Source of the DNA: Actinomycetales bacterium
GTDB taxonomy: Bacteria; Actinomycetota; Actinomycetes; S36-B12; UBA5976
DNA: 64,000 nt
Reading direction: 5' to 3'
NCBI GenBank assembly: GCA_027484085.1
Contig: JAIXQF010000001.1
Location: 130,742 to 194,741 of the forward strand
Positions 1-8,680 of this stretch are shown here, piece by piece. The notes below the pieces were generated by a model. It did not search any database and was not told the DNA's origin. It was given only the letters and a program-made list of their open reading frames with translations. The position numbers were made by a program, and so were the translations under genes. How positions within the stretch are numbered: position 1 is the stretch's first letter; each line of letters starts with the position of its first letter.

Positions 1-532
1 TTTCGTCCGTTCCGGCGTAACCGATTTCGGACAGCGAGTCACCTAGTTCAATTCCATCAACATCTTTTCGTGCCAGTAACTCATCAGCTGTAAATTTTCC
101 AGCGAAGTAAGCAGCACCCATCATGGCTGGAGCAAAGCGTGCGCCTTCCTCATTCGTCCAAACAGCAACTTCGATTGCATGTTTTGTTTCCGTCTTGGAT
201 TCCTTGAGCACCCGCAGTAATTCCAAACCAGCCATTACTCCGTATATTCCGTCGTACTTTCCACCAAGGGGCTGAGAATCTAAATGTGATCCAATCAAAA
301 TCGCTTTTGCATTTGCATCGGTCCCAGCGGTACGCATGAATGTATTGCCAAGTGCATCCACGCGAATAGTGCAACCAAGATCACGTGCGGCTGCGACTAC
401 ATAGTCTCGAGCTAGTCCATCTTCTTTAGATGCGGCTAAGCGATGTAAGCCGCCTGCAGGTGTAGCACCAAACACCGAAATCTCTTCAAGTGATTTCCAA
501 AGTCGAGCAGAATTGATTTGAGGAGTTGTCAT
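1..532 (-). CDS. M20-family amidohydrolase, N-carbamoyl-L-amino-acid hydrolase type (partial)
   Basis: The N-terminal 177 residues of a zinc-dependent amidohydrolase of the N-carbamoyl-L-amino-acid hydrolase / allantoate amidohydrolase family; the C-terminal part lies beyond the left edge. Such enzymes split a carbamoyl group from an amino acid, giving the free amino acid, CO2 and ammonia. The metal-site motif GSHLDSQPLGGKYDG is at residues 81-95 (His83 and Asp94 are likely ligands) and the NEEGARF motif at 127-133 supplies the catalytic Glu. The family's typical FGATPAGGLHRLA stretch is at 21-33. The ATG at 532 overlaps the upstream TGA stop as ATGA, so translation is probably coupled to the hydrolase before it. 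That partner suggests N-carbamoyl-L-cysteine or a related ureido acid as substrate, but the family cannot be resolved to one substrate from this fragment. Confidence 0.85.
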   Translation of the reverse strand, partial: MTTPQINSARLWKSLEEISVFGATPAGGLHRLAASKEDGLARDYVVAAARDLGCTIRVDALGNTFMRTAGTDANAKAILIGSHLDSQPLGGKYDGIYGVMAGLELLRVLKESKTETKHAIEVAVWTNEEGARFAPAMMGAAYFAGKFTADELLARKDVDGIELGDSLSEIGYAGTDE

Positions 533-1044
533 GCCTGAGCTTTACGAACGTAATGGAAATCGCAATGTGAATCGCCACCCATGATGGTTTTAGTTCTGGT
601 GATTTCAATTGTTGGGTCGTAACCAACTATGAATTCAAAATCACGAGTACATGAAAGTAGATTGCCAATTTCAGCCAATCCCATTTCCTTATACATCTCG
701 GCATAAGCACAGCGCTTAACTTCGTAGGTGTATACCTCTTCAGATTCTTCGATGACATCTGTTACTAAGGCGTCATCTTTCTTCCATAGGTCCTGAATCG
801 CGATGAAGGTTAGAAGATTTGCGCCGTTAGGTTCATTGGCAGCAAATCGGGCGCCTGCTTTGTGCGCATCTTCGGTGATTGCCTCCCGAATGATTTCAGA
901 AGCCCGCTCCTGACCCAATTCCCGCTTCATGATTTGGTAAATCGGGGAGATGATATTGGCTTCAATCCGGCGGCGCTGCAAAATGCCCAGCTGATCATCC
1001 TGGTCTTGGACCGATACGCTCAAATTTTCCTGGGATGAAGCCAT
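529..1044 (-). CDS. L-2-amino-thiazoline-4-carboxylate hydrolase family protein
   Basis: 171 residues resembling the ATC hydrolase family (PF14196), whose founding pseudomonad member opens the ring of 2-amino-thiazoline-4-carboxylate to N-carbamoyl-L-cysteine. The C-terminal half carries the family-like conserved part: Cys112, SCTRDFEF with Cys132, and GGDSHCDFHY with Cys161. An AGGAG box lies about seven bases before the ATG. It is the first gene of a two-gene operon with the carbamoyl amidohydrolase, and that order matches the two-step conversion of a cyclic substrate to a carbamoyl amino acid and then the amino acid. The family is wider than its named activity, so a different cyclic ureide or pyrimidine-derived substrate is possible. 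The family call is from recognition of motifs; the substrate is inference. Confidence 0.75.
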   Translation of the reverse strand: MASSQENLSVSVQDQDDQLGILQRRRIEANIISPIYQIMKRELGQERASEIIREAITEDAHKAGARFAANEPNGANLLTFIAIQDLWKKDDALVTDVIEESEEVYTYEVKRCAYAEMYKEMGLAEIGNLLSCTRDFEFIVGYDPTIEITRTKTIMGGDSHCDFHYVRKAQA

Positions 1045-1081
1045 TTGATTCTCCTGATTTTTCGAAGGTTTTATTAATCGT

Positions 1082-1110
1082 AGTATTCATGCGGAAAATA
1101 GCGGTGCCAA
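1082..1110 (-). promoter_or_regulatory. Putative sigma-70 promoter of the thiazoline hydrolase operon
   Basis: On the minus strand TTGGCA (1110-1105) is followed after 17 bases by AATACT (1087-1082), leaving a leader of about 30 bases with the AGGAG ribosome site. It is a fair but not perfect match to the vegetative consensus. Confidence 0.4.
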
Positions 1111-1154
1111 GATTTTGCAGGTACCGGCCCCTGGACTGCCACCACAGATGCATT

Positions 1155-1184
1155 TTGACTCAATTTCCCTGTAACGGCAGGTAT
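1155..1184 (+). promoter_or_regulatory. Putative promoter of the tRNA-Thr / tRNA-Met / rpmG unit
   Basis: TTGACT at 1155-1160 is a good -35 element. The -10 is less clear: AGGTAT at 1179-1184 has 18-base spacing. The first tRNA begins about 40 bases after the expected start. Confidence 0.35.
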
Positions 1185-1232
1185 TCGATACGCTAACGGG
1201 GCGCATAAATGCGTAGCTTGAAGAAAAGACTG

Positions 1233-1304
1233 GCCCCCTTGGCACAGTGGTAGCGCACTTCCTTGGTAAGGAAGAGGTCGTCAGTTCGATTCTGACAGGG
1301 GGCT
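1233..1304 (+). tRNA. tRNA-Thr (GGT)
   Basis: A 72-base cloverleaf. The acceptor arms GCCCCCT and AGGGGGC pair fully. The anticodon stem CTTCC/GGAAG encloses the loop TTGGTAA, with GGT at positions 34-36. The T arm has the TTCGATT loop and T is the discriminator. CCA is not encoded. A threonine tRNA followed by a methionine tRNA and rpmG is a conserved actinobacterial arrangement. Confidence 0.97.
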
Positions 1305-1309
1305 CGAAG

Positions 1310-1328
1310 ACCGTGCTTGCACGGTTTT
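1310..1328 (+). terminator. Short hairpin between the two tRNAs
   Basis: ACCGTGC and GCACGGT pair perfectly across a TT loop and run into TTTAA. It could act as a weak terminator or as a processing signal separating the two tRNA precursors; the U-tract is short. Confidence 0.4.
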
Positions 1329-1330
1329 AA

Positions 1331-1404
1331 GCCGGGGTAGCTCAGCTTGGTAGAGCAAGCGGCTCATAATCGCTGTGTCGCCGGTTCAAGTCCGGCCCTC
1401 GGTA
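1331..1404 (+). tRNA. tRNA-Met (CAT), elongator type
   Basis: A 74-base cloverleaf with the anticodon loop CTCATAA and T arm GCCGG/CCGGC around TTCAAGT. The anticodon stem AGCGG/TCGCT lacks the three consecutive G-C pairs of initiator tRNAs, which argues for the elongator form. A CAT-anticodon tRNA-Ile read after lysidine modification cannot be fully excluded. The acceptor begins GCCGGGG and ends CCTCGGT, so the first pair is G-U. Confidence 0.93.
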
Positions 1405-1461
1405 CGTAAAGGCAAGACCAGTTACACACCATGTGTGACTGCTCAAACGAAAGGCAAGACC

Positions 1462-1626
1462 ATGGCACGTAACGACGTTCGTCCAAAGATCACTTTGGCA
1501 TGCGAAGACTGCAAAGACCGTAACTACATCTCACGCAAGAATCGTCGTAACGATCCTGACCGCCTTGAGATCAAGAAGCATTGCCCAAAGTGCAACAAGC
1601 ACACCCTTCACAAGGAAACTCGTTAA
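1462..1626 (+). CDS. rpmG: 50S ribosomal protein L33
   Basis: 54 residues beginning [10 protein letters not shown]. Two Cys-x2-Cys pairs (CEDC near residue 14 and CPKC near 41) make this the zinc-binding form of L33, a small protein of the large ribosomal subunit. The ATG at 1462 follows GAAAGG at a suitable distance; an upstream in-frame extension would run back into the tRNA-Met gene and is not real. It follows the two tRNAs and precedes the hydratase pair, the arrangement seen in mycobacteria before hadABC. Confidence 0.97.
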   Translation: MARNDVRPKITLACEDCKDRNYISRKNRRNDPDRLEIKKHCPKCNKHTLHKETR

Positions 1627-1661
1627 TTAGTTAACGTTTGTTAATTGTTTAGGGGAATCCC

Positions 1662-2078
1662 ATGGGAATGAACCACGACATGATCGGTCATGTCTATCCA
1701 CCTTCAAAGCCTTACTTGGTTACTTCGGAAAATATATCCGCATTTGTAAAAGCCTTGGGTGATTCAAATCCTGCATATGCAGATGGCACTGTTGCGCCCC
1801 CAACATTCCCAATTGTTGTAACCATGAACGCTATGGATGCCGCATTCCATGACCCAGCACTACAGCTTGATTACTCACGCTTAGTGCATAGTGATCAAAA
1901 GTTTGAATACCTTCGCCCAATTCGGGTTGGCGATGAACTCACTGTCAGTGCTTCGGTTGAAGAAATCAAGCCTTTAGGTACGAACGAAATTGCGACCTTT
2001 AAGACAGATGTTTTTTCTGGCGACGAACTTGTTGTTACTGGCTGGTCGAAAATAGTTGTGCGAGGACCAGAGGCATGA
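1662..2078 (+). CDS. HadA-like (R)-specific dehydratase subunit, FAS1-like hot-dog fold
   Basis: 138 residues of the MaoC-like N-terminal dehydratase group, the partner subunit of heterodimeric (3R)-hydroxyacyl dehydratases. It lacks the Asp-x4-His catalytic motif seen in the next gene, as expected for the non-catalytic, substrate-binding half. The ATG at 1662 has AGGGGAA six bases upstream. The stop overlaps the next start as ATGA, so the two halves are co-translated. In mycobacteria the equivalent pair acts in fatty-acid elongation. Here there is no third (hadC) gene and no sign of mycolate synthesis, so a role in ordinary fatty-acid or acyl-CoA dehydration is more likely. Confidence 0.8.
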   Translation: MGMNHDMIGHVYPPSKPYLVTSENISAFVKALGDSNPAYADGTVAPPTFPIVVTMNAMDAAFHDPALQLDYSRLVHSDQKFEYLRPIRVGDELTVSASVEEIKPLGTNEIATFKTDVFSGDELVVTGWSKIVVRGPEA

Positions 2079-2500
2079 CAATCAAAATCTCAGACGTATC
2101 CGTTGGCCAGGAACTTCCAGCTCTAGATTTAGCATTCACTCGCGCTGACTTAGTTGCTTACGCAAACGCATCCGGTGACCAAAACCCAATTCATCAGGAT
2201 GAAGCATTCGCTAAGTCCGTTGGATTACCTGATGTAATTGCCCACGGAATGCTGACCATGGGTCGCGCGATTCAGGTTGTGACGAATTGGGTTGGGGATC
2301 CAACATCAGTCATTGACTACTCAGTTCGAATGACCCGGCCAGTTGTAGTGCCAGACACAGCAGAAGGTTCCATTGTTAGCTTTACTGGAAAAGTTGCTCA
2401 AGTTAACGAAGATGGCACCGTTCAAGTCGAACTTGGTGCCGTTTTTGGTGACGTGAAAGTCCTAGGTCTAGCGCGAGCGACTGTGCGACTAGCACAATAG
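2075..2500 (+). CDS. HadB-like MaoC dehydratase, catalytic subunit
   Basis: 141 residues with a MaoC hot-dog domain. The hydratase-2 motif GDQNPIHQDE gives Asp35 and His40, the catalytic pair spaced as Asp-x4-His, and AHGMLTMG follows as in the family. It should dehydrate (3R)-hydroxyacyl thioesters as a heterodimer with the preceding protein, to which it is coupled by a four-base overlap. murB follows after four bases, so these genes probably share one transcript with rpmG. Codon use looks the same as in the neighbours. Confidence 0.85.
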   Translation: MTIKISDVSVGQELPALDLAFTRADLVAYANASGDQNPIHQDEAFAKSVGLPDVIAHGMLTMGRAIQVVTNWVGDPTSVIDYSVRMTRPVVVPDTAEGSIVSFTGKVAQVNEDGTVQVELGAVFGDVKVLGLARATVRLAQ

Positions 2501-2504
2501 GAAC

Positions 2505-3494
2505 ATGATGCGCAGCCTTGCGGAACTAACCACGTTGCGCGTGGGTGGTACTCCCAACTCATTAGTCATCGCAACTTCCGAGCCAGAAATAATCGAAGCG
2601 ATTTCAGCAAATCCAAACGCTTTAGTCCTTGGTGGCGGCAGCAACATAATTGTTAGCGATAACTTCCACGGCGATGTAATCAAGATTGAATCGCAAGGAT
2701 TTGAAAATGATGAGTCTGCCTGCGCAGGGGCGTGGGTTACGGTTGCCGCCGGCCACAACTGGAACGACTTTGTCACGAGTGCGGTTGCAAACGGCTGGAC
2801 CGGAATCGAAGGTCTAGCAGGAATCCCAGGAACGGTTGGGGCTACTCCGATTCAAAATGTTGGAGCTTACGGCCAAAGCGTAAGTGAAACCATTGCCCAG
2901 GTTCGAGCCTGGAACAAAAAAACTAATTCGGTAGACACAATTTTTTCAGCTGATTGTGAGTTTGGATATCGAACTTCGATTTTCAAAGCCAACCCGAATA
3001 CTTGGGTGATCCTCAGCGTAACTTTCCAATTGCCACTTGGCACCATGTCAGCACCAATTGCATATAACGAACTAGCAGCAAAACTCGACGTTGAAATCGG
3101 CGATCGAGTTAGTACATCGGATCTGCGAAATGCGGTACTACAACTTCGTGCCAGTAAAGGCATGGTCCTTGATGAGTCTGACAACGACACTTGGAGTGTT
3201 GGATCATTCTTTATGAATCCAAGAGTTTCGGTGGCGCCAGAATCAGCACCAAGTTGGCCAGAAGCGGATGGCATGGTGAAGGTGAGTGCCGCTTGGTTAA
3301 TTGAACAGTCTGGCTTCAACAAAGGCTTCACTTTAAGCGGCCGCGCAGCACTTTCAACTAAGCACACTTTGGCGATCACCAATCGCGGAAACGCGACCAG
3401 TGCAGATGTTTCGGAACTTGCCGATCACATCGTCAAAGGCGTAAAGGCTAAATTCAAGATTGAACTAAAGCCTGAAGCCACCTTTATTAATTAA
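2505..3494 (+). CDS. murB: UDP-N-acetylenolpyruvoylglucosamine reductase
   Basis: 329 residues, a type I MurB. It is the cytoplasmic FAD enzyme that reduces UDP-GlcNAc-enolpyruvate to UDP-MurNAc with NADPH in peptidoglycan synthesis. The FAD-binding stretch LGGGSNIIVSD is at residues 42-52 and a second glycine-rich motif (GIPGTVGATPIQNVGAYG) follows in mid-protein. GSFFMNP holds the serine that protonates the substrate, and GRAALSTKHTL is the conserved C-terminal element. Two ATGs in tandem (2505 and 2508) could both serve as start. The last four bases overlap the convergent DCC gene, so no terminator separates them. Confidence 0.96.
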   Translation: MMRSLAELTTLRVGGTPNSLVIATSEPEIIEAISANPNALVLGGGSNIIVSDNFHGDVIKIESQGFENDESACAGAWVTVAAGHNWNDFVTSAVANGWTGIEGLAGIPGTVGATPIQNVGAYGQSVSETIAQVRAWNKKTNSVDTIFSADCEFGYRTSIFKANPNTWVILSVTFQLPLGTMSAPIAYNELAAKLDVEIGDRVSTSDLRNAVLQLRASKGMVLDESDNDTWSVGSFFMNPRVSVAPESAPSWPEADGMVKVSAAWLIEQSGFNKGFTLSGRAALSTKHTLAITNRGNATSADVSELADHIVKGVKAKFKIELKPEATFIN

Positions 3495-3841
3495 ACAAAC
3501 CGACTAAAGAATTTTCGATTATTTGCAACCAAGCGATACATTCCAGCTGCAATCCATGAGGTTGGTGGAACAAAAGTAAGCCAACCAATTGCACCCCAGA
3601 TCCCCCCACGGATTCGCAAGACTTTTCCGACTGCTTTCGCACCACTATTGCGAATTGAATCTGATTCCGATTGCTCAATTAGCCAAACTGAATGGGCGAG
3701 CTGTTCTTGAGTTAGGCCGTAAGTTTCGATCAACTCATTATGAGGAACGTTAATCCAACCCTCAGGAACAATGCGGGCAAGTTTGCTGGCACTGCGCTGA
3801 CAAAATGCGCAATTGCCATCCGTTATGAGAATGGCATTCAT
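3491..3841 (-). CDS. DCC-family thiol-disulfide oxidoreductase-like protein (DUF393)
   Basis: 116 residues with the DCC signature at the N terminus: DGNCAFCQ (Asp8, Cys11, Cys14), a thioredoxin-like Cys-x2-Cys. The middle has a mildly hydrophobic stretch (GIWGAIGWLTFVPP) typical of the family. Proteins of this group are predicted thiol-disulfide oxidoreductases without an established substrate. The ATG overlaps the TGA of a 34-codon ORF by one base (TGATG), and pruA is immediately upstream, so all three probably share a transcript. Confidence 0.8.
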   Translation of the reverse strand: MNAILITDGNCAFCQRSASKLARIVPEGWINVPHNELIETYGLTQEQLAHSVWLIEQSESDSIRNSGAKAVGKVLRIRGGIWGAIGWLTFVPPTSWIAAGMYRLVANNRKFFSRFV

Positions 3842-3945
3842 CAGAGCGGTGGCTCAGCGCCGCGAAGCATGTCAGCAAACGCGCGCGACCAGGACTTCAC
3901 GCTTTCCCAAAACGATTTGAGTTTTCCTGAAGTTGGCTCGGACAC
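3841..3945 (-). CDS. Small coupled ORF, 34 residues, unknown function
   Basis: A GTG at 3945 two bases after the pruA stop opens a 34-codon frame that ends in TGA overlapping the next ATG as TGATG. The peptide begins VSEPTSGKLK and reads like an amphipathic, Trp- and Lys-containing helix (FWESVKSWSRAFADML) with a short GAEPPL tail. There is no clear Shine-Dalgarno, but translation could be coupled to pruA. The exact fit between two genes and the protein-like composition support a real gene. I do not recognise a family. Alternatively it is only a translated spacer that keeps ribosomes coupled to the DCC gene. Confidence 0.5.
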   Translation of the reverse strand: MSEPTSGKLKSFWESVKSWSRAFADMLRGAEPPL

Positions 3946-3947
3946 AA

Positions 3948-5573
3948 CTAGCCCATAAATGGATAGGAGTAATGCTGCGCGGGAACCATAGTTTCCTTGA
4001 TGCTGCGATCACTAGTCCAGCGCTGCAAATTAATTGCCGCACCAGCTTTATCGTTCGTGCCAGATGCGCGACCGCCGCCAAATGGCTGTTGCCCAACCAC
4101 CGCGCCAGTTGGCTTGTCGTTGACGTAGAAGTTGCCAGCAGCAAAGCGAAGGGCATGCGACATTTCATTAATCGCATCGCGATCCTGCGCAATAATCGCA
4201 CCGGTAAGTGCGTATTTTGCAATGCCTTCCATTTGGCTCAAGGTCTCGCGCCAGTTGTTGTCTTCGTAAACGTAAACCGCAAGTACTGGCCCGAAGTATT
4301 CATCGGTGAAGAATTCAGACGTTGGGTCAGTTCCAACCAAAACTGTTGGGCGAATAAACCAACCTTCACTGTTGTCGTAAGTTCCTCCAGCTGCAACTTC
4401 GATTGACTTGTCGGCATGCGCACGGTCAATTGCACCGCTAACTCGCTTGAAAGCCTTTTCGTCAATGACTGCTGTCATAAAGTTGCTGAAGTCAGATGCG
4501 TGACCTTGCTTAATGCCTTCAACTTCAGCCAAGAAGTCATCCTTGATTGCATTCCAAATGCTGCGCGGCACATAAGCACGTGATGCAGCAGAACATTTCT
4601 GTCCTTGGAATTCGAAAGCGCCACGAATCATCGCAGTGATTAGCGTGCGATGCTCGGCGGACGGATGAGCGAATATGAAGTCTTTGCCACCTGTCTCACC
4701 AACTAAGCGAGGATAAGAACGGTAGTTAGCGATATTGTTGCCAACTGTTTTCCATAGGTGCTGGAATACCGGAGTTGAACCCGTGAAGTGAATACCTGCC
4801 AAATCAGGATCAGCTAGCGCAACATCAGAAACTGCAATTCCATCACCTGTCACCATGTTGATAACACCCGGTGGCAAACCTGCAGCCATCAATAGGTCCA
4901 TCGTGATTGAGGCAGCCACTTGCTGGGTAGGGGATGGCTTCCAAATTACTGTGTTACCCATCAACGCTGGAGCAGTTGGAAGGTTTCCTGCGATTGCGGT
5001 GAAGTTGAACGGAGTGATGGCGTAAACGAAACCTTCAAGTGGGCGATGGTCTGTGCGATTCCAAACTCCTGGAGATGACACTGGCTGTTCTTGCAAAATT
5101 TGTCTTGCGAAATGAACATTGAATCGCCAGAAATCAATTAGCTCACAAGTCGAATCAATTTCGGCTTGGTATGCAGTCTTGGATTGTCCCCAAACTGTTG
5201 CAGCTAAAACTTTGTTGCGCCATGGACCGGACAACAGATCTGCTGCACGCAAGATGACTGCTGCTCGCTCATCGAATGGCAGGTCGCGCCACATCGGAGC
5301 GGCGGCTTTTGCTGCTGCGATGGCATTAGTCGCATCTGCTTGAGTTGAGTTCGCAGTTACGCCAAGTACGCGCGAATGTTCATGCGGACTACGAACCTCG
5401 ATCTTTTCACCAGAGGCCATAACTTTCTTGCCACCAATTACATTTGGCAATTCGTGAGTAGTAGTCACAAGATCTTTAAGACCTTGCTCTAAACCAGCTC
5501 GTTCAGGTGTGCCTGGGGCAAAGGTGCCAATTGGCTCGTTGTAAGGGGCGGGGACATGTGTGATTGCATCCAT
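3948..5573 (-). CDS. pruA: L-glutamate gamma-semialdehyde dehydrogenase (1-pyrroline-5-carboxylate dehydrogenase)
   Basis: 541 residues, the usual length of actinobacterial single-function PruA, which oxidises glutamate semialdehyde to glutamate with NAD+ in proline breakdown. GETGGKDF is the nucleotide and catalytic-Glu region and GQKCSAASR holds the nucleophilic Cys; both fit the ALDH4 subfamily. The ATG at 5573 follows AGGA at good spacing and gives MDAITHVPAP; an upstream ATG at 5597 would add eight unlikely residues. Proline dehydrogenase, often beside it, is not in this window. A DCC protein and a small ORF follow in the same direction. The DUF6912 gene is divergent across only 44 bases. 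Confidence 0.95.
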   Translation of the reverse strand: MDAITHVPAPYNEPIGTFAPGTPERAGLEQGLKDLVTTTHELPNVIGGKKVMASGEKIEVRSPHEHSRVLGVTANSTQADATNAIAAAKAAAPMWRDLPFDERAAVILRAADLLSGPWRNKVLAATVWGQSKTAYQAEIDSTCELIDFWRFNVHFARQILQEQPVSSPGVWNRTDHRPLEGFVYAITPFNFTAIAGNLPTAPALMGNTVIWKPSPTQQVAASITMDLLMAAGLPPGVINMVTGDGIAVSDVALADPDLAGIHFTGSTPVFQHLWKTVGNNIANYRSYPRLVGETGGKDFIFAHPSAEHRTLITAMIRGAFEFQGQKCSAASRAYVPRSIWNAIKDDFLAEVEGIKQGHASDFSNFMTAVIDEKAFKRVSGAIDRAHADKSIEVAAGGTYDNSEGWFIRPTVLVGTDPTSEFFTDEYFGPVLAVYVYEDNNWRETLSQMEGIAKYALTGAIIAQDRDAINEMSHALRFAAGNFYVNDKPTGAVVGQQPFGGGRASGTNDKAGAAINLQRWTSDRSIKETMVPAQHYSYPFMG

Positions 5574-5617
5574 AGGTACATCCTGACACCTACCCATCTA
5601 TGCGCAAGAATGGACCT

Positions 5618-5977
5618 ATGCGCGTTTGGATTCCGGTTACTGTTTCTCAGGTAAAAGAACTTGCAGATTCAAATGTGCTGACAGCTCAAACGGGATTCTC
5701 CGTAACGGATAGCTGGGCCCAAACCTGGGATGAAACCGACCCAGAAGTTCTCGAAGCGGAGATTCTTCAGGTTGCTGGCGTCGATAGCCGCCTGGTTGTA
5801 GTTGCAGAATGCTTGGCAGAAGTCCAGAACCCCGAAACCGGGCAGATCTCAATTTCTAACCCAATAGCCAAAGCCCAGATTCAGGCGATTTTTGCGGCCT
5901 CTGCCGCTGAACCAGAGGATTTCCTATGGTTCGGGCCTACTGAGCCAGGCGAGGCCCTGGTCTGGCACTCGAGTTGA
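5618..5977 (+). CDS. DUF6912 family actinobacterial protein
   Basis: 119 residues starting MRVWIPVTV at the ATG 5618, the usual N terminus of this short actinobacterial family; an upstream ATG at 5600 would add MRKNGP and is less likely. The protein has no membrane segment or signal peptide and no recognisable catalytic motif. Its function is unknown. The stop codon overlaps the -35 element of the groES promoter (TTGACC at 5974), so the two units are packed end to end. Confidence 0.75.
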   Translation: MRVWIPVTVSQVKELADSNVLTAQTGFSVTDSWAQTWDETDPEVLEAEILQVAGVDSRLVVVAECLAEVQNPETGQISISNPIAKAQIQAIFAASAAEPEDFLWFGPTEPGEALVWHSS

Positions 5978-6002
5978 CCGAGTGCCAAATCCTGCTTACA
6001 TT
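5974..6002 (+). promoter_or_regulatory. groES promoter, sigma-70 type
   Basis: TTGACC (5974-5979) and TACATT (5997-6002) are separated by exactly 17 bases, one of the best vegetative promoter matches in the window. The CIRCE operator begins five bases after the -10, so a bound repressor would cover the transcription start. Confidence 0.8.
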
Positions 6003-6006
6003 TGGA

Positions 6007-6033
6007 TTAGCACTCTAAAGCCTCGGGTGCTAA
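6007..6033 (+). promoter_or_regulatory. CIRCE operator (HrcA site)
   Basis: TTAGCACTC, nine bases, then GGGTGCTAA. This is the CIRCE inverted repeat with a single change from the canonical GAGTGCTAA right arm. Its place across the start of the groES transcript implies heat-shock control by HrcA; hrcA itself is not in the window. Confidence 0.93.
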
Positions 6034-6063
6034 TTCAAATCGAGTAATAACAGGAGACACGAC

Positions 6064-6363
6064 GTGTCGGTCAACATTAAGCCACTTGAGGATCGCATCC
6101 TCGTACAGTCATTAGAAGCCGAGCAGACCACCGCTTCAGGTTTGGTAATCCCAGATACCGCGAAGGAAAAGCCACAAGAGGGCAAGGTCGTCGCAGTAGG
6201 ACCAGGTCGTTTCGATGAAGACGGCGAAAAGCGGATTCCGCTTGACGTTAAAGTCGGCGACGTTGTTATCTACTCCAAGTACGGTGGCACCGAAGTTAAG
6301 TACAACGGTGTTGAATACCTACTTCTTGGCGCACGCGACATTCTCGCAATCGTCGAAAAATAA
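6064..6363 (+). CDS. groES: Co-chaperonin GroES
   Basis: 99 residues, the full Cpn10 length, which caps the GroEL folding chamber as a heptamer. The sequence begins [13 protein letters not shown] and carries the typical mobile-loop region ([14 protein letters not shown]) near residues 18-31 and the [15 protein letters not shown] motif. GTG at 6064 is the start, with AGGAG about eight bases before it. It is the first gene of a HrcA-controlled unit with groEL 78 bases downstream, but an intrinsic terminator stands between the two. Confidence 0.97.
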   Translation: MSVNIKPLEDRILVQSLEAEQTTASGLVIPDTAKEKPQEGKVVAVGPGRFDEDGEKRIPLDVKVGDVVIYSKYGGTEVKYNGVEYLLLGARDILAIVEK

Positions 6364-6372
6364 AAACCTCAA

Positions 6373-6415
6373 GCTAACGCCCCGATTGTTTATGTCGGGG
6401 CGTTAGCAACTTTTT
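6373..6415 (+). terminator. Intrinsic terminator between groES and groEL
   Basis: GCTAACGCCCCGA (6373-6385) pairs perfectly over 13 bases with 6395-6407 across a nine-base loop, followed by a TTTTT run at 6411-6415. It should lower transcription into groEL, either as an attenuator or as a full stop. Confidence 0.88.
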
Positions 6416-6417
6416 GA

Positions 6418-8139
<1,722 letters not shown>

Positions 8140-8151
8140 GTAATAGTTGTT

Positions 8152-8196
8152 CTAAAAACAAAACCCCCGGACATTGTCCGGGGGTTTTGTTTTTAG
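8152..8196 (+). terminator. Bidirectional terminator between groEL and whiB
   Basis: A perfect 22-base inverted repeat (8152-8173 with 8175-8196) with a C5GG/CCG5 core and A/T-rich outer arms. It serves as a terminator for groEL on the plus strand and whiB on the minus strand. Confidence 0.95.
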
Positions 8197-8205
8197 TTCT
8201 TGAAA

Positions 8206-8505
8206 CTAGGAAGAGATTCGATTCGCGCGAGCTTGTCTTGCATAGTGTGCTTCGCGATCTTCTTCGCTCATGCCACCCCATACGCCGTATGGCTCACGTG
8301 TCTTGAGTGCGTGCTCGCGACACTGCGCTAACACTGGGCAAGCTGCGCAAATTGCTTTGGCAGTTGAAACCCGACGTTCCCGAGCCGAGCCGCGCTCGCC
8401 ATCTGGGTGATAAAAAATATCTGAATCTAGGCCACGGCAAGCTGAGTGCAATTGCCAATCCCAGAAGTCTGCATTTGGACCAGGCAATCTAGATAGATCA
8501 GCCAT
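8206..8505 (-). CDS. WhiB-family iron-sulfur transcriptional regulator
   Basis: 99 residues. The four cluster cysteines are Cys23, Cys53, Cys56 and Cys62, followed by the GVWGG turn at 74-78 and a short basic C terminus that binds DNA. The region between carries HPDGERGSARERR as in WhiB proteins. Members hold a [4Fe-4S] cluster that responds to oxygen or nitric oxide and act with the primary sigma factor. The start has a strong GGGAGGAA ribosome site. Position beside groEL and before guaB matches WhiB3 of mycobacteria and WhiD of Streptomyces, so orthology to these is likely by context. The exact subclass is not certain from sequence alone. Confidence 0.93.
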   Translation of the reverse strand: MADLSRLPGPNADFWDWQLHSACRGLDSDIFYHPDGERGSARERRVSTAKAICAACPVLAQCREHALKTREPYGVWGGMSEEDREAHYARQARANRISS

Positions 8506-8680
8506 TGGATTCCTCCCGATAGGTGTGTTCTTTCCTCTTACTCTAGAACCGCTTCATAAGTTGGTCAAGCAACTTTGCCGAATTACTTTTGACTCGTTTT
8601 ATGGTCATCTTGGGCAAAAACCCATAATTCAATGGATTTTCCCTAGTCTCGAGGTGCGAGATGCTGGGAATGGCATAACA

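Noticed and set aside
8525-8680. N-terminal extension of the MerR/B12 regulator
   Set aside because: These 52 codons precede the MerR homology, include promoter-like sequence, and show no recognisable domain.
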